Origin: Ascochyta rabiei
Taxonomy: Eukaryota > Ascomycota > Dothideomycetes > Pleosporales > Didymellaceae
Length of the DNA stretch: 64,000 bases
NCBI RefSeq assembly: GCF_004011695.2
Contig: NC_082425.1
Coordinates: 496,001-560,000, forward strand
Direction: 5' to 3'
In this document: one piece after another, positions 51,692 to 63,784 of the stretch
Layout: every line of letters begins with the position of its first letter
How positions within the stretch are numbered: position 1 is the stretch's first letter
Position numbers and translations under genes: made by a program
Notes under the pieces: model-generated
The model's input: the letters and a program-made list of their open reading frames with translations, nothing else
Database searches by the model: none
Told to the model about the DNA's origin: nothing

Positions 51692-52767
51692 GTCGAACTT
51701 TTGGCTGGAGGACTCGTTGATGAGATGGTATGGAGATGTGCGAATGAGGGGACTGAGAGTTGAAAGAAGACTGGCACAGCCAAAGAATGTAATGTTAGAA
51801 TGACAAGAAATCGGCTTGCAAAGCGGAGCGAAAGACGGCAACACAGAATCAATGAAGATCGGTTGATGAGTTGGAACCGTCCAAGACGGACCTCGATATA
51901 TACCTTGAGGTCGACATTGCCAAACAAGATCAAGGCCCCGTTCATCTGCCAGACCCACAAGACGCGCTGTCACCCGCAATTCCACACAAGCCAGTGCTTT
52001 GACAATGCCAATGCTTGGGAGTTCTGAACGACCTCGTTCCGAGTAGCGCTGGGGTTTGACCGTAGGTCCTATACTTGGGAACGAATGCACTGAGTAAACA
52101 AAGCGTCCAGACCTGCTCAGTCAGTCATTTTGACACACGGAGCCTTACGGTTAAAGCATGGATCGGACAGCATCATGCCGATCTCAATTGCTGTTTCGAG
52201 ACCTGACCAGTCAGCCGCAAGGGCGAACATGTGCTTTTTGAGCACTCCCAAGCCATGTTGCGTATCGTTCGGGTTGTGGTGTTTGACGGATACAGGTTGA
52301 TCCACAGATATACTGCCGAACGCACATCGTCACTTTCGCTCAAACGGTTAGTAGCCCCAACAAGCTGGAAGATGCTGATCGCAGTAACGGATTAGAGTGA
52401 AGGGGCTCTGCGGGTGCGGGTCCTCCGTTTCAGGGGTACGCGTCATGCCTGTCAAGCTGGGCCTCGTGGCCTCTGATTGGTCACACATCGTCGTGGTGGT
52501 ACGCAAAATGTCACAAGTATACCACCGGGACACACAATCTCATGTTCTCCGAAGTTCATTCAAGCCATCGGTGTTATGTGACGTACAACTGAGAAGATCC
52601 TTCAAAACTGACAGGCGTTGGTCCCACAGAAAGGTTAGTTCCGGGGAAACAGAAGATTAACTCGGTATTGGGAAACGTTGAAACAATCGAACGCTTGTTT
52701 TACGAATCGCAGAACTTGTCCAGTCGGTCGACGATAGAAGATTACAAGAACACAACGACGGACGACT
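51692..52767. other. Intergenic region, nothing recognised
   Basis: About 1.1 kb between the start of the secreted-protein gene and the stop of the MFS gene. Short open frames on both strands without domains. The segment next to 51691 is the likely promoter of the secreted protein. Confidence 0.5.
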
Positions 52768-54219
52768 TCACATCCAGCCGAGTCTTTTCGCTCCAAAACT
52801 CCAACCACTGAGAAGAGCAGTTGCGCCGGTGAAGACGATGAGCGCACCGTAACCGCTGCCGTATGCGAAGCCAGCTTTAAAAGTCCCCGCATGGAGCAGA
52901 GCTTCCGAGAGAGGACCAGAGGCCAAGTTACCCACACCCTTGCCAGCAGACAAGAACGCAAAGATCATACCCGAATCAGCGCTAGCGCGCTTTTCTTTCG
53001 TATCGCGGATAATGGCACTCCAGGTGCTCGCCTGACAGCCACCGAACGCACCGTAGACAATACTGAAGATATAGAGTGGGGCCAGCGATGTAGATAGGCC
53101 CCAAAGAAGAAAAACGCCAGTGGCCGAGCCTATCGCCGTGATGAACAAGCAGTTGACGATGCTGTACTTGTCGACCGCCACACCCATAGCCAGTGATCCT
53201 ACAAAGGCTGCAGCATTCAGAAGAATGATAGTCACCGTGCTCTCGATTGTGTTGGCACCGAGTGATCGGGCGAAGGTGGGCAGGTAGATTGCTGGCAGGA
53301 AATAGCCAAGGCTCTGGAAGATGTTTCCTGATTGCAGGATCAAGAACTTCGAGCATGTCCAGAATGACATGTCAAACTTGAACGGCAGATTGACTTGAGA
53401 CTGTGGCAGTCGAGGCTTGAAGAAAAACAATATCGGAAAGTTCAAGGCAATGAAGCTGAGCGCACAGACTCGCAACGTGGTTCGGAAGCCGTAACTGTGG
53501 AGGAGCCATTCCAGGACAAGGGGCAGGATAGCACCAGACAGACCCAAGCCTGCCATGGTCACGCCGTAGGCGAATACTCGTCTTCGTACCCACCATTCTT
53601 CGATATAGAAGAGGATAGGCGTCCAAGCTAGGCCGCCGCCGATGGCGTACATGATTCCTTGGGTGAGGATGAGATGGTAAACGCTTGTGGATAGCGATCC
53701 CAGACCAAGTGCTAGGCACATAACAACCAGACCAACTGGAGTTGCCCAAGGACGAAGTCGCGGATAGCACTTCAAGACCGCGAACCAAAATGTAATATCC
53801 ATATACATGATACCCTAGGATAACGTTAGCCAACAGGAATGGCGCCTGGTTTGATTCGGTAGGTTATCACCGTTGCGCAAGCGCCCACAATAGCAAGATT
53901 GCTGGATCCAGCGAAGTCGTTGCTGCTATAGTACTCCTGGAAGACACCGTAGGTTGACGGGAAGCCTGTTTCTATTAGCAATGTGGGTGTGCAAGAAAAC
54001 AATCTACGCACCCCATATAAGAGCCTCCAGCATAAAGCAAGAGAAGAGAAACAACCACGCATCTTTACCGCCGTCCGTGGGTGGTAGAGAGTGACCCTCT
54101 TCGCTTTCAGGCGGCATGCCGGCGCCGGTGGGAAGCAGCTCTACATCTGTCAGAGTCCCTGTAGAAGAGTTCTGTGTTTGCGGGGTCAACTCGATCTCTG
54201 TGCTGTTGTGAGACGCCAT
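52768..54219 (-). CDS. MFS transporter, monocarboxylate-porter-like
   Basis: 449 aa from three exons: 54219-54012, 53965-53871, 53814-52768 (introns 46 and 56 nt). A hydrophilic N-terminus of about 50 residues is followed by about 12 hydrophobic segments. Joined exons give the subfamily start DAWLFLFSCFMLEALIWG|FPSTYGVFQEYY and VGACAT|GIMYMDI. Later GGGLAWTPILFYIEEWWVRRR and YGAFGGCQASTWSAIIRD match fungal MCT/Mch-type porters. Plasma-membrane transport of a small organic acid or similar solute is likely; the substrate cannot be read from sequence. It is divergent from ORC4. Confidence 0.9.
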
Positions 54220-54685
54220 AGCGCTTTCGGTTCTAATCTCAGTATATCTTTGACAGTTAGTAGCGGGCTTGCAGTATATAAATCGATCAAAAGTGGTCCA
54301 AACAGCCGCTAGTCGTCGAAGGGCGTGTGAAAGCGCCTCAGATGACGCATGCGAACGTTGCCGTGGCTTGACCAGAGCATTGATTCATATGGTAGTCCGA
54401 TATCGCAACGGCATTGCAATTGTTGCGCTGCCTGCTTGGGCATCATGGCAGAGATAGAGGTGATCATGATGTTGCACAATGTCCATGCATGCAGGTTGGA
54501 GAGGAAATGCAAGTCTAAGTCTGGGGAAGCTCTGCAGGGGGTGCGGCTGCTCTTAGCGAGGCGTGATCTCGAGTGATGGACGCGACTGATGGGTACAAGT
54601 GTTTACTAACAGTCGCATCGCCTGCACTTATTCACCAACATGTTACGCCGCCAATAAATCTCGTATTTGATATTCGACCGTAAAC
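54220..54685. promoter_or_regulatory. Divergent promoter MFS/ORC4
   Basis: 466 bp between divergent start codons; no repeat or gene seen. Confidence 0.45.
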
Positions 54686-57074
54686 ATGGACGACTCGCCA
54701 CGTTCTGCAAAGAGACGAAAGCTCGATATCCTAAAGAGCGACGGAATCAGCACGCCTGCATCGCGCTCCGCACAGAAGACGCCGGCACGGCTTTCTCGAT
54801 CAGCAGCAAAGAAAAAAGGAGCGGCCCTTCCAGACGTGTGGCAGGACACAGCACGGCGGCGCAAGCCTCAGCACGAGAGCAATGGTGTTTCAGCAAAACA
54901 CGCTGTCGTGGAGGAGGATGATATCTTCGACGACATTGAAGGAGCGCTCGGCGTAGAGAGACCGACTACACAGAAGAAGCGGCAGACAAAGGCAATCCAG
55001 AGAGAGGATACAGCGACTGCAGACGAACTCCAGCAGCCCTCGACGACACCGAAACGTGGGCGACTACGATCCACCAAGAACGCCCAAAGCGCGAGCCGAA
55101 GCGCATTCAAAGACTCGATCAGCAGCTACAAACACGAGAAAGGCGACGACACGGATACTCAGGATGAGCTTGCTGAGGCTGCGACGCCTTCGAAACATAC
55201 AAAGACGCCTCGTTCAGCCGCACGCAAGACACCAACGGCAAGATCAACAGGGCGGAAGAAGAAGGAGCCAAGTCCTGAAGAGGGGGCTGATGACGATGAT
55301 GTGGAGGAAGCTTTTGTTGTCACGCCGTCTGAATCCATCAAACGAAGCAAAACAGCTCGGACTCGAGCAGAGATACCAGACACCGAGAACGAAGTAGCGA
55401 AACGTCCACCACCGAGCACCACCAAGAAGGCTGCAGAGCGACGCCGACGAAATCGTGCCGACCATACCAACAATAGAGAAGACGAGAGCTCGCCTGTTCT
55501 GGAGCCTGTCCAAGACGACGATGACTTGGAGGTGGACGGCAACAGCATAATGGATAGTATGCTTGACCCGACCGAGCCGAGTCCCTTCAACAAGCCTCCG
55601 TCAGCCCAAAAGATACTGCCAGCGCCCGCCATCATATATGGTGACCTTCCAGCGGGCCGCGCGTTGGACCTGCTGAAGAGTATCGTCATGGAGCGCATTA
55701 CTGGGAAACGTGCCTCGCCCCTGGTTGGCCTGGATGAAGAGTACAAGTCTGTCCACCAGCTTGTCGAGCACACCGTGACAGCAGGAGAGGGCAACTCACT
55801 GCTCCTGATCGGAGCGCGAGGCAGTGGCAAGACAGCCCTCGTAAACAAAGTCCTGTCAGAAGTATCCAAGGACAACGCCGAGGACTATCACGTCATACGA
55901 CTGAACGGGTTCATTCATACAGACGACAAGATTGCGCTGCGTGAAATCTGGCGACAGTTGGGCAAAGAGATGGACGTTGAGGAAGATGGCAGCGGTCCTG
56001 GCAAGAACTACGCCGACACCCTACAGACGCTTCTCGCATTGCTGTCCCACCCGTCCGAGCAAACAGGAGAGCACACAGAACATGTAGCTAAGGCTGTCAT
56101 CTTTATCATGGATGAATTCGACTTGTTTGCTCAGCACCCACGTCAGACTCTCTTGTACAATCTGTTCGATATTGCGCAGTCACGCAAAGCGCCTATCGCC
56201 GTGCTAGGCCTGACAACGCGGATCGACGTGACGAATAGCCTGGAGAAGCGGGTCAAGAGTCGATTCAGCCATCGCTATGTCCATGTCAGTCTTGCGAAGA
56301 GCTTCACGGCCTATCAGGAAATCTGCAAGGCGTGTCTGACTGTTCAGCCCGACCAACTGAGCGTTGAGGAGCGAGGCATTCTATCTGGCGGCGTAAAGAC
56401 CACGCCAGCAAAGAGAACGAAGAAGGACGGCCCAGCCGACGTTCTCGGCGAGTGGAACGCCCATATGGAAGTAGGTGTCGCTCTCCCAGCTGCTCAGAGA
56501 CACACTAACAACCACGCCACCACAGAAGCTCTTCGCAACCCCATCCTTCCTAACGACACACCTCGCGCCGACCTTCCACCTGAGCAAATCCGTGCCCTCG
56601 GCACTAACCACCTTCCTGCTCCCCACCGCCAGCCTGGCGCCCAACCACCCCTTCACACCCTCCGGCAGCCTGACCCCCACAGACTCCAAACTCACCTTGC
56701 TCCCCTCGCTCAGCACACTAGCTCTCTCCCTCCTCATCGCAGCCGCCAGACTCGACATCATCCACGACAGCGACACGTGCAACTTCAACATGGCGTACGA
56801 CGAGTACGTGACGCTGGCGAGCAAGGCGCGGATCCAGTCTGCAGCAGGCGGGCTGAGCGCAAGCGGCAGCGTGAGCAAAGTGTGGGGCAAGGACGTGGCG
56901 CGCAGGGAGTGGGAGGCGCTCGTCGCGCTCGGCTTCATTGTGCCGGTTGTCGCGGGCCAGAGTGCCGGGTTCGGCATGTGCAGGTGCGATGTTGCGCTTG
57001 AGGAGATTGGGGGGGTGCTGGAAGGGGAGAAGGGCGTGGATCGGGGGCTGGAGAGGTGGTGCAGGGCTATTTAG
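54686..57074 (+). CDS. ORC4: Origin recognition complex subunit 4
   Basis: 777 aa from two exons (54686-56470 and 56526-57074; intron 56471-56525). ORC subunit that binds replication origins and loads MCM. The N-terminal 330 residues are basic/acidic and disordered, with an AT-hook-like core KRGRLRS near residue 124 and other K/R-Thr-Pro clusters. The AAA+ ATPase domain has LVGLDEEY, Walker A GARGSGKT (376-383), RLNGFIHTDD, Walker B IFIMDEFDLFA (about 475), and the sensor region LGLTTRIDV. The C-terminal winged-helix part has DSDTCNFNMAYDEY, then WEALVALGFIVPV. Human ORC4 is about 436 aa; the extra length is in the N-terminus, reminiscent of the AT-hook-bearing Orc4 of fission yeast. Confidence 0.95.
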
Positions 57075-57326
57075 ATGGGGCCGTTTTGGTTGTGCAAGGC
57101 GATGGGGGACGCGTCGTTGGGCTGCTTTGCTGTGGAAATCACGGACGGAACTCATGTGCGACTTCTGTCGGTTGCTTTGGCTATCCCTCCAGGTCAGGTG
57201 AAGTCACTGGCGACATCGATAGCGCAAGAATAGCAAGGCCATGATAGCAAAATACTGGGGACTCAAGACTCTTCGTTGGTACAAGATCTCGTACTATATA
57301 CAACGCTACCTCTGCACACTTTTCTT

Positions 57327-58169
57327 CTACGGCTTCTGCGTGGTGCCCGTGTGGGTTCCTCGCTCGGCGTACGACCACTGGCCCTCGGGGATGGGCTCCT
57401 CGAGCGGTTCCCAGCTGTTCCTGCGCGTTAGCCATGCACCAATACAGAAACAAAAATGTGTGGGCTTACACGCGGCTTTTGATCATCTCGTCGACGAGTT
57501 TGTGCTCTGCTTCGGCGACCTGGATGACCTCCTCGATCAGACCGGCGCCGATCTTGCTCTCTAGGTCGGAGATGCTGTGCAGGGTGGTTAGCAGGGCGGT
57601 GGCCTCTGGCAGATAGCAGGCTCTACGTACGCCTCGATGGTGTACTGCGGCTCCGAGGCGAACTCGGTGGGCGAGAAGGTGCGCTCGGGCTTGTAGTCCT
57701 TGTCGCCCTTCATGGCCTTGACGTCCTTTCTGCGCTCCCTCTGGGTGCGGATGCCCTCGGGGAAGGAGGGGGCGACCTCGCCGTCCCACTCGGCCTTGCG
57801 GTTCTGGCCGTAGTCGACGTTCTGCACCCGGGGCAGGACGACGGTGGTGCCGCCCCCGCTGCGGATGGTCTCGAAGTGCTCTGGGTCCTCTGCGATCTGC
57901 GAGAGGATCTTCTCCTGCCAGGCGTCCCAGCCCTTGGGCTTCGAGGCCTCGACGACGGCCAGGCGGTGGCGGGTGAGGGCCTCGGTGGACTGGCGGTAGA
58001 CGGACGACTCGGGGATCTGCTGCAGCTTGGTGAGGGTGCCGTTGTAGTGGTGCAGCAGCGTCGAGCGCGGCGAGGGGTGTGTCGCGAGGCCCGTCAGGCC
58101 GGTCGGGGCGCCGGCCTCGAGGAATTGGCCGGGCTTGACGGCGGCGAAGAGTCTGGAAGCGGCCCTCAT
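57327..58169 (-). CDS. NDUFA5: NADH:ubiquinone oxidoreductase NDUFA5-like subunit
   Basis: Accessory subunit of respiratory complex I (Neurospora 29.9-kDa type). Three exons: 58169-57631, 57574-57470, 57420-57327 (introns 56 and 49 nt), 245 aa. The N-terminus MRAASRLFAAVKPGQF is a mitochondrial presequence. The family core is TGLTGLATHPSPRSTLLHHYNGTL, IPESSVYRQSTEALTRHRL, then GWDAWQEKI. The remainder forms the C-terminal extension typical of fungi, ending WEPLEEPIPEGQWSYAERGT. The second donor is placed at GT|GTAAGC rather than the overlapping GTGTAAG because only this keeps the frame. It is divergent from the PDI gene. Confidence 0.93.
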
Positions 58170-58737
58170 GGTTGCGGGCGTGGTCGACGGCGATGCGTGG
58201 CGCAATGGGGGGGCGACGAGGTGAGGCTGGCCGTCATGGAAGTTGCGCGCCGCTCCACAGTCTTGGCGGCACCGCGGGAGCTCGACAGGGATGATGCCGC
58301 GCCACGCTGCTCTCCGGCACCTACGCACCTGCATCCCTCCGCCACGCCTCACTCTCATGCTCCCATTCTCTCCTTCTCTGTTGCACTAGGGGCCGCCTGT
58401 CTGCGGTCGACGTTTTTCTTTTTCTTTTTCTCTTTCATCTGCGCGCCTGCCGCCGAGAGAGTACACACGTACACTTACTGCCGCTGCATCTGGGCAGCAC
58501 GCAGCACGCAGCACGCAGTATACAGTACGCAGTATACGGTACGCAGTATACAGTACGCCGTATACAATACGCAGTATACAGTACACAGTACATATTACAC
58601 ATTACACATTACACATTACACAGCACACAGCACAGCACACAGCACACAGCACAGCACACAGCACAGCACACAGCACAGCACACATCACAGCACACATCAC
58701 AGCATACAGCACACATCCACAGCACACATCCCTCGCA
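58170..58737. repeat. Divergent spacer full of short repeats
   Basis: A pyrimidine-rich segment (about 58410-58440), then CAGTATA/CGCAGTATACAG units (about 58500-58585), ACATTAC units (58587-58620) and CAGCACA/CAGCACACAGCA units (58620-58735) running right up to the PDI start codon. The leader of the PDI mRNA is therefore largely tandem repeat. Confidence 0.85.
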
Positions 58738-61015
58738 ATGCGCTCCATCTTCTACTCGCTCCTGTCGCTGGCGACACTTGCCTCGACCCTCGCAGTCGAC
58801 AATGCCGCCGACGCCGACTGGGAGGACAAGGTGCCCGACACCGTCTTCAACGGCCAGACAGTACCTCCCATGCCCGTGCTCGACATCAAGACCCTCGACA
58901 AGGACATCAGCCACGGCAACTGGTGCGACACGATGCGGCCGTACAACGACGCCACTTGCTAACACACCCACAGGCTGGTCGAGTTCTTCTCACCCTCGTG
59001 TCCGCACTGCAGACAGTTCGCGCCCACGTACCAAACCGCCTACGAGTTCTACTACACCTCCAAGCCCATTGACGCAAAAGGCGAGCCCGAAGGCGACTCG
59101 CTCAACTCCTTCAAGCGCTTCTACGACTTCAACTTTGCCAAGGTCGACTGCATAGCCTCCGCCGACCTGTGCGCCGCCCACAACGTCATGAGCTACCCCT
59201 CGCTGATCTACTTCCGAGACGGCAAGGAGATGGCAAGGCAACGAGGCTCCAAGGACATGAAGGGGCTCAGCCAGTGGGTCGAAGAGCTGCTCGAGACCAT
59301 TCGCCCGGGCTCGCGCAAGGAGGGCGGGCCCAAGCTCCCCAAGGCCGGCGACAAGGCTGTCGAGGTCGGTCCAGATACCGAGGAGGTAGTCAAGGAGAAG
59401 GAAAAAGAAGAGGTCAAGGATAAGGAGGTTGCCAACTCCAAGCTCGAGAGCCTCAAGAACGAGCCTACTAAAGAGTCCACGCCTACGCCCACGCCTACGC
59501 CTACGCCTACGCCCACGCCCACACCTACACCTGCAAAGGCCACACCGGCAAAGGCCGCGTCCACCTTCAACCCGTCTGGCGTCTCCCAGCCGCTCACCGC
59601 AGAAAAGTTCCAGTCCGTCATCACCAACACGCTGGACCCCTGGTTCGTCAAGTTCTACGCCCCCTGGTGCCACCACTGTCAGGCCCTCAAGCCCAACTGG
59701 GACAACATGGCGCGCCAGATGAAGGGCAAGCTCAACATTGGAGAAGTCAACTGCGACGTCGAGAAGCGGCTGTGCAAGGATGCCAAGGTCAAAGGCTACC
59801 CCACCATGCTCTTCTTCCGCGGCGGCGAACGCATCGAGTATGAGGGTCTCCGCGGCCTGGGCGACCTCCTCGATTACGCCAACAAAGCCACTTCAGTCGG
59901 TGCTGGCGTTGACGATGTAGATGCCGCAACTTTCAAGGCGCTCGAGGAGAAGGAAGAAGTCATCTTCGTCTACTTCTACGACCACGCCACCACCTCCGAG
60001 GACTTTGCAGCTCTCGAGCGCTTGACCCTGAGCCTGGTCGGCAAAGCCAAGATCGTCAAGACCAACGACAAGGCCATGTCAGAGCGCTTCAAGATCTCCA
60101 CCTGGCCCCGCCTCATGGTCTCCCGCGATGGAAAGCCCACATACTACCCTCCCATCACCCCGAGGGAGATGCGCGACACGCGCCAGGTCCTTACATGGAT
60201 GAAGTCTGTCTGGCTCCCCCTCGTACCCGAACTCACCACCTCCAACGCCAAAGACATCATGGACGGCAAGATTGTGGTCCTCGGCATCCTCAGCCGCTCC
60301 CGCTCTGACGAGTTCATCCTCTCCAAGCGCGAGATGAAGAGCGCTGCGCTGGAGTGGATCGACAAGCAAGACGCGCTCTTCCAGCTCGAGCGCCAGGAAC
60401 TGCGCGACGCCAAACAGCTGCGCATCGAAGAAGCCGATGACAAAGAAGATGAGCGCGCGCTACGCAACGCAAAGGGGATCCGCATCAACATGGACGAGAT
60501 CGAGCGGCCGCGCGTGGGATTTGCCTGGGTCGACGGCGTCTTCTGGGAACGCTGGGTCAAGACCACCTTTGGCATTGACGTCAAGGAGGGCGAGCGCGTC
60601 GTCATCAACGACGAAGACGTAAGTGCCCGAACCACCCCCTTTTCCAATCCCGCACCCGCGCATACTAACATGCCCCCAGAACCGCCGCTACTGGGACACT
60701 ACCATCTCGGGCGAACCCATCCGGCCCTCACGCACCAGCATCCTGGAAACCATCAACAAGGTGACTCAGAACCCGCCCAAGATCCCCAGTAAATCCACCA
60801 CGGGCCGCGTCTCACGCATCTTCCTCGCCGCAAACCACTTCGCCTGGAACCACCCCGTTCTCGCACTCCTCGGCTCCATTGCTCTGGTCCTCTCCGCTCT
60901 GCTCGCAGGCAAGAAGATTCGCAGGCGCGCTAATAATGGATACTTCCAGCTCGGCGAGAAGGATGGTTTGCTGGGTGGGATTGGGAGCGGGAACGGCGGC
61001 GCCAAGCACGATTAG
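58738..61015 (+). CDS. ER membrane protein disulfide isomerase (two thioredoxin domains)
   Basis: 721 aa from three exons: 58738-58922, 58974-60618, 60680-61015 (introns 51 and 61 nt). The N-terminus MRSIFYSLLSLATLASTLA is a signal peptide. The first thioredoxin domain has active site CPHC (71-74) and the second CHHC (294-297), joined by a linker with a Glu/Lys-rich part and a (Thr-Pro)n repeat encoded by (CCTACG)n. The third, thioredoxin-like region (about 340-460) lacks a CxxC. A membrane helix (ALLGSIALVLSALLAG) lies near residue 670, followed by basic residues, and there is no HDEL-type signal, so this is a type I membrane protein. It resembles yeast Eps1/TMX-like ER oxidoreductases that fold membrane or secretory proteins. 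Confidence 0.92.
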
Positions 61016-61350
61016 ATGGACGGATGGATAGAAGGATAGAATTCACGGGGATTCCTTTGATTGGCGTTGGGGACTGTGTACCATACGCTTCACCTGCGCG
61101 ACGAGACGCACCAGGGCGAGCATTCTATCTTTGTTTTGCGCTGGCGTTGTGGTTGGATTTCTTGATACCTTTGGTAAGCAGCTTGGTTGGTTGATTGATT
61201 GGTCACGTCATGTTCAAATGGAAGAGACAGTCGCTATCACATGCATATTGTAGTTCTCATGAATTCGTATACAAAACAGGGTATAAAGGATTAACATCTG
61301 CAGCGTTCAATCGTAATTCCCCCCCCCCCCCTTCTCACAGCTCACGCAGC
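61016..61350. other. Convergent 3' spacer
   Basis: 335 bp between the stops of the PDI and SDR genes; a run of 12 C at about 61319-61331 is the only notable feature. Confidence 0.6.
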
Positions 61351-62321
61351 TCAACCAGCCAAAGCGAAAATGCGCGCCAGCACCTCATCGTCGCTCGGCC
61401 CACTGCCCCGCACCTTGTCGTACGCCGGCGCGAGAATCGCCTTCTCAATCTCCTTGAACTTGCCCTCGCACACAAACACGACGTCGCCGTGCCTCTTGCC
61501 GTCCACCATCAGGTACGCTGCGGCCTTGGCGACCACGGCCGTGGGCTGGGCGTCGTAGTCGACGGCTTTCAGCAGGTCGGCTAGGTCGGGCAGGACTTGG
61601 GTTGCGGTCCACGAGGGCGCGAGGCTGTTGACGCGGATGGGGAGGGAGGCGGCGGAGAGCAGGACGGAGAGGCCGCGGCCGAAGCCCAGGACGCCGGATT
61701 TCGCTGTTGCTGGGTGCTGTGTTAGGTTTTGGTCTCCAAGCATGAGGTCAGGTGGAGACGCTGGGGACGTACCGTAGTCTATCGCGCGCACGGGATGCAG
61801 GCTTGTGCTGGAGCCCATGAGCACGATGCTTCCGCCCTCCTTCTGGCTCTTCATGTAGTGCACGGCCAGCGTCGCTGTGTTGATCACACTGTTCAGGTTC
61901 ACGTCCAAAGTGGCCCTGTTGGGTTCTTGCAGCTCCCCCGCAGCGTCGGTCTCGAGCGCGAGGTAATTGGCACGGGGTCCGATGCCGGCGTTTGCGAAGA
62001 CAAAGTCGATGCGGCCATGGGCGGCGATTGCGGATTGGAAGAGCGCAGTGAGGGAGCTCCACTGGCTCACGTCGGTTTGGACAAACACAAATGAACCAGC
62101 CTTGGGCGGGGGTTGGATGTCCGCGCTGACTACTGTTGCGCCGAGAGATGTAAGAAGTTCAACTGTCGCGAGACCGATGCCTGAAGAACCGCCTGCAATT
62201 GGGTGTGTTTAGCTATGTGAGCCGATAAGGGGCTACAGCGGGGCGTACCTGTGATGACAACGACCTTTCCCTCGAACTTGGACCGGGAGAGATCTGAATC
62301 TGTAATCTGGAAGTCCGTCAT
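61351..62321 (-). CDS. Short-chain dehydrogenase/reductase
   Basis: 283 aa from three exons: 62321-62249, 62192-61773, 61709-61351 (introns 56 and 63 nt). Classical SDR: the dinucleotide motif VVITG|GSSGIG is completed across intron 1, followed by FANAGIG, the SIVLMGSSTS serine block, and the catalytic Tyr-x3-Lys (DYATAKSG) completed across intron 2. Asp in VSADIQ after the second strand suggests NAD(H) preference. The C-terminal part has NSLAPSWTATQVLP as in fungal SDRs that act on small alcohols or secondary-metabolite intermediates. No neighbouring metabolic cluster is seen, so the substrate is unknown. Confidence 0.92.
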
Positions 62322-63784
62322 GTTGTGTGATTTTCTGGAGAGTATGGAAGTGGAAGACAAGAACTTGAGGCTCTGAGTTTTGGAACCAGAAGAAGAGGGA
62401 ACTCCTCCAAAACACAATCAACGACTAAGAATTGTATGGTAGGTGGACCCCGAGCTACTGCTTCCACCACGACAGCAACACGCTACCTTTGCGTGAGTGG
62501 TGACATGCGCACATGTTACCAGAAGCAGCGGCTCAGAAGCCGATATTAGAAGCGCATGCAGGGTCCAGGTTCAGAGCTCAAAGGCCGTCGGTCGTGATAT
62601 TGCCAACCGTTTGAGGATCCTTGTCCAGCCAGACCGTAAGAAGAAGTGGGCCGTGGGCATGTCCAGAGTTCAGAAGGGATGGACCTCAGCAGACGGCCGT
62701 GTCTTCTATGATATGTCTACCTAAAGTACACAGCGTAACATGACCCCTATCATAGTGTATGTACTGTCTCAAATTACAGCCGAGAGGTGCTCAAGGGCGG
62801 TTGCTATAGTGCACGCATCGATGTGAGATGGTAAGAGTTGAAGCGTTTGAGGCGGGGCGGGTAAGACCGTAAAGCGCCGGGCTAGCGTAGCACTAATTAC
62901 TGGCCTAACCGTGGATGGGTTAGGTTAGGAAGCTGCGGTGAAGAAGGAAATCGATCTAACCAAACCACTTCAACCCAAAAAGCTTGTTATAATTATGCGT
63001 AGGCCCAAGGATGACGTGCATGCTCCAGTACAGAGCTTGTCTCACTGTTACTTGCAGACAGCAAGCTCACTGTGTATAGCTACCAAGAGTGGCAATCCAG
63101 GGGTTCTCGCTGCCAAAGCTGATTATGCCCTAACATAACGAACGATCCTTGGCGCGTTGAGCCTCACATACCTAGTACACATGACAAGGGCCAGTACCTA
63201 TGTCGGACCTCGTAATGACCACAGCACAATGTTTCTGTCCATGGAATGACTCTTTGTGTGCAGCAAAAGGCACCATGACTCAGGTTCATGACTTGTGCAA
63301 GAAAATGGCAGCTGTAACAGAGTCGGTCGATCGAGCTTGGCTCTAGCAGTTCTTGACCCCAACGGCCCGAAGCTGCAAAATAACGGTTCTAACCGTTCTA
63401 TGCTGTCAGAAAACGTCGATCAAGACAGGATCATCAAGCGATAAGAGCAACATGCCATCAGGTACTCTTTGATTTGGCGTCTCCTTCTTTTTCTGGAGCC
63501 TGACCGCAAGTACAATTTCAAATCTTTTGCTTTGAGAGCCGAGTGGCCAAATTTGACTATACCGGCTTGCCGAGTCACTTCGTTCCTCGGTTTTGCGATG
63601 AGTAATACCAGCTTGGCGTACGCGCCACTTTTTACCTCGAAGCCCCCCGCCAGACATCTTGCGCCGTAGCTCTCGGTACCACCGCCCTCTCGATTCCCGA
63701 GCCAGCATTCTCAAGCCACAACTGCCCCGCACTGCTCGCCAAATCGCGCTCAAACACCAGACGCGCAGTTTGTCCCCCGCCACA
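62322..63784. other. Intergenic region, nothing recognised
   Basis: 1.46 kb between divergent genes. Contains a short GGGTTAGGTTAGG stretch (about 62918-62930) that recalls telomere-like sequence but is far too short to be one. No convincing gene or RNA. Confidence 0.5.

Noticed and set aside
62918..62930. Telomere-like GGGTTAGGTTAGG
   Set aside because: Two units only; no array and normal genes on both sides.
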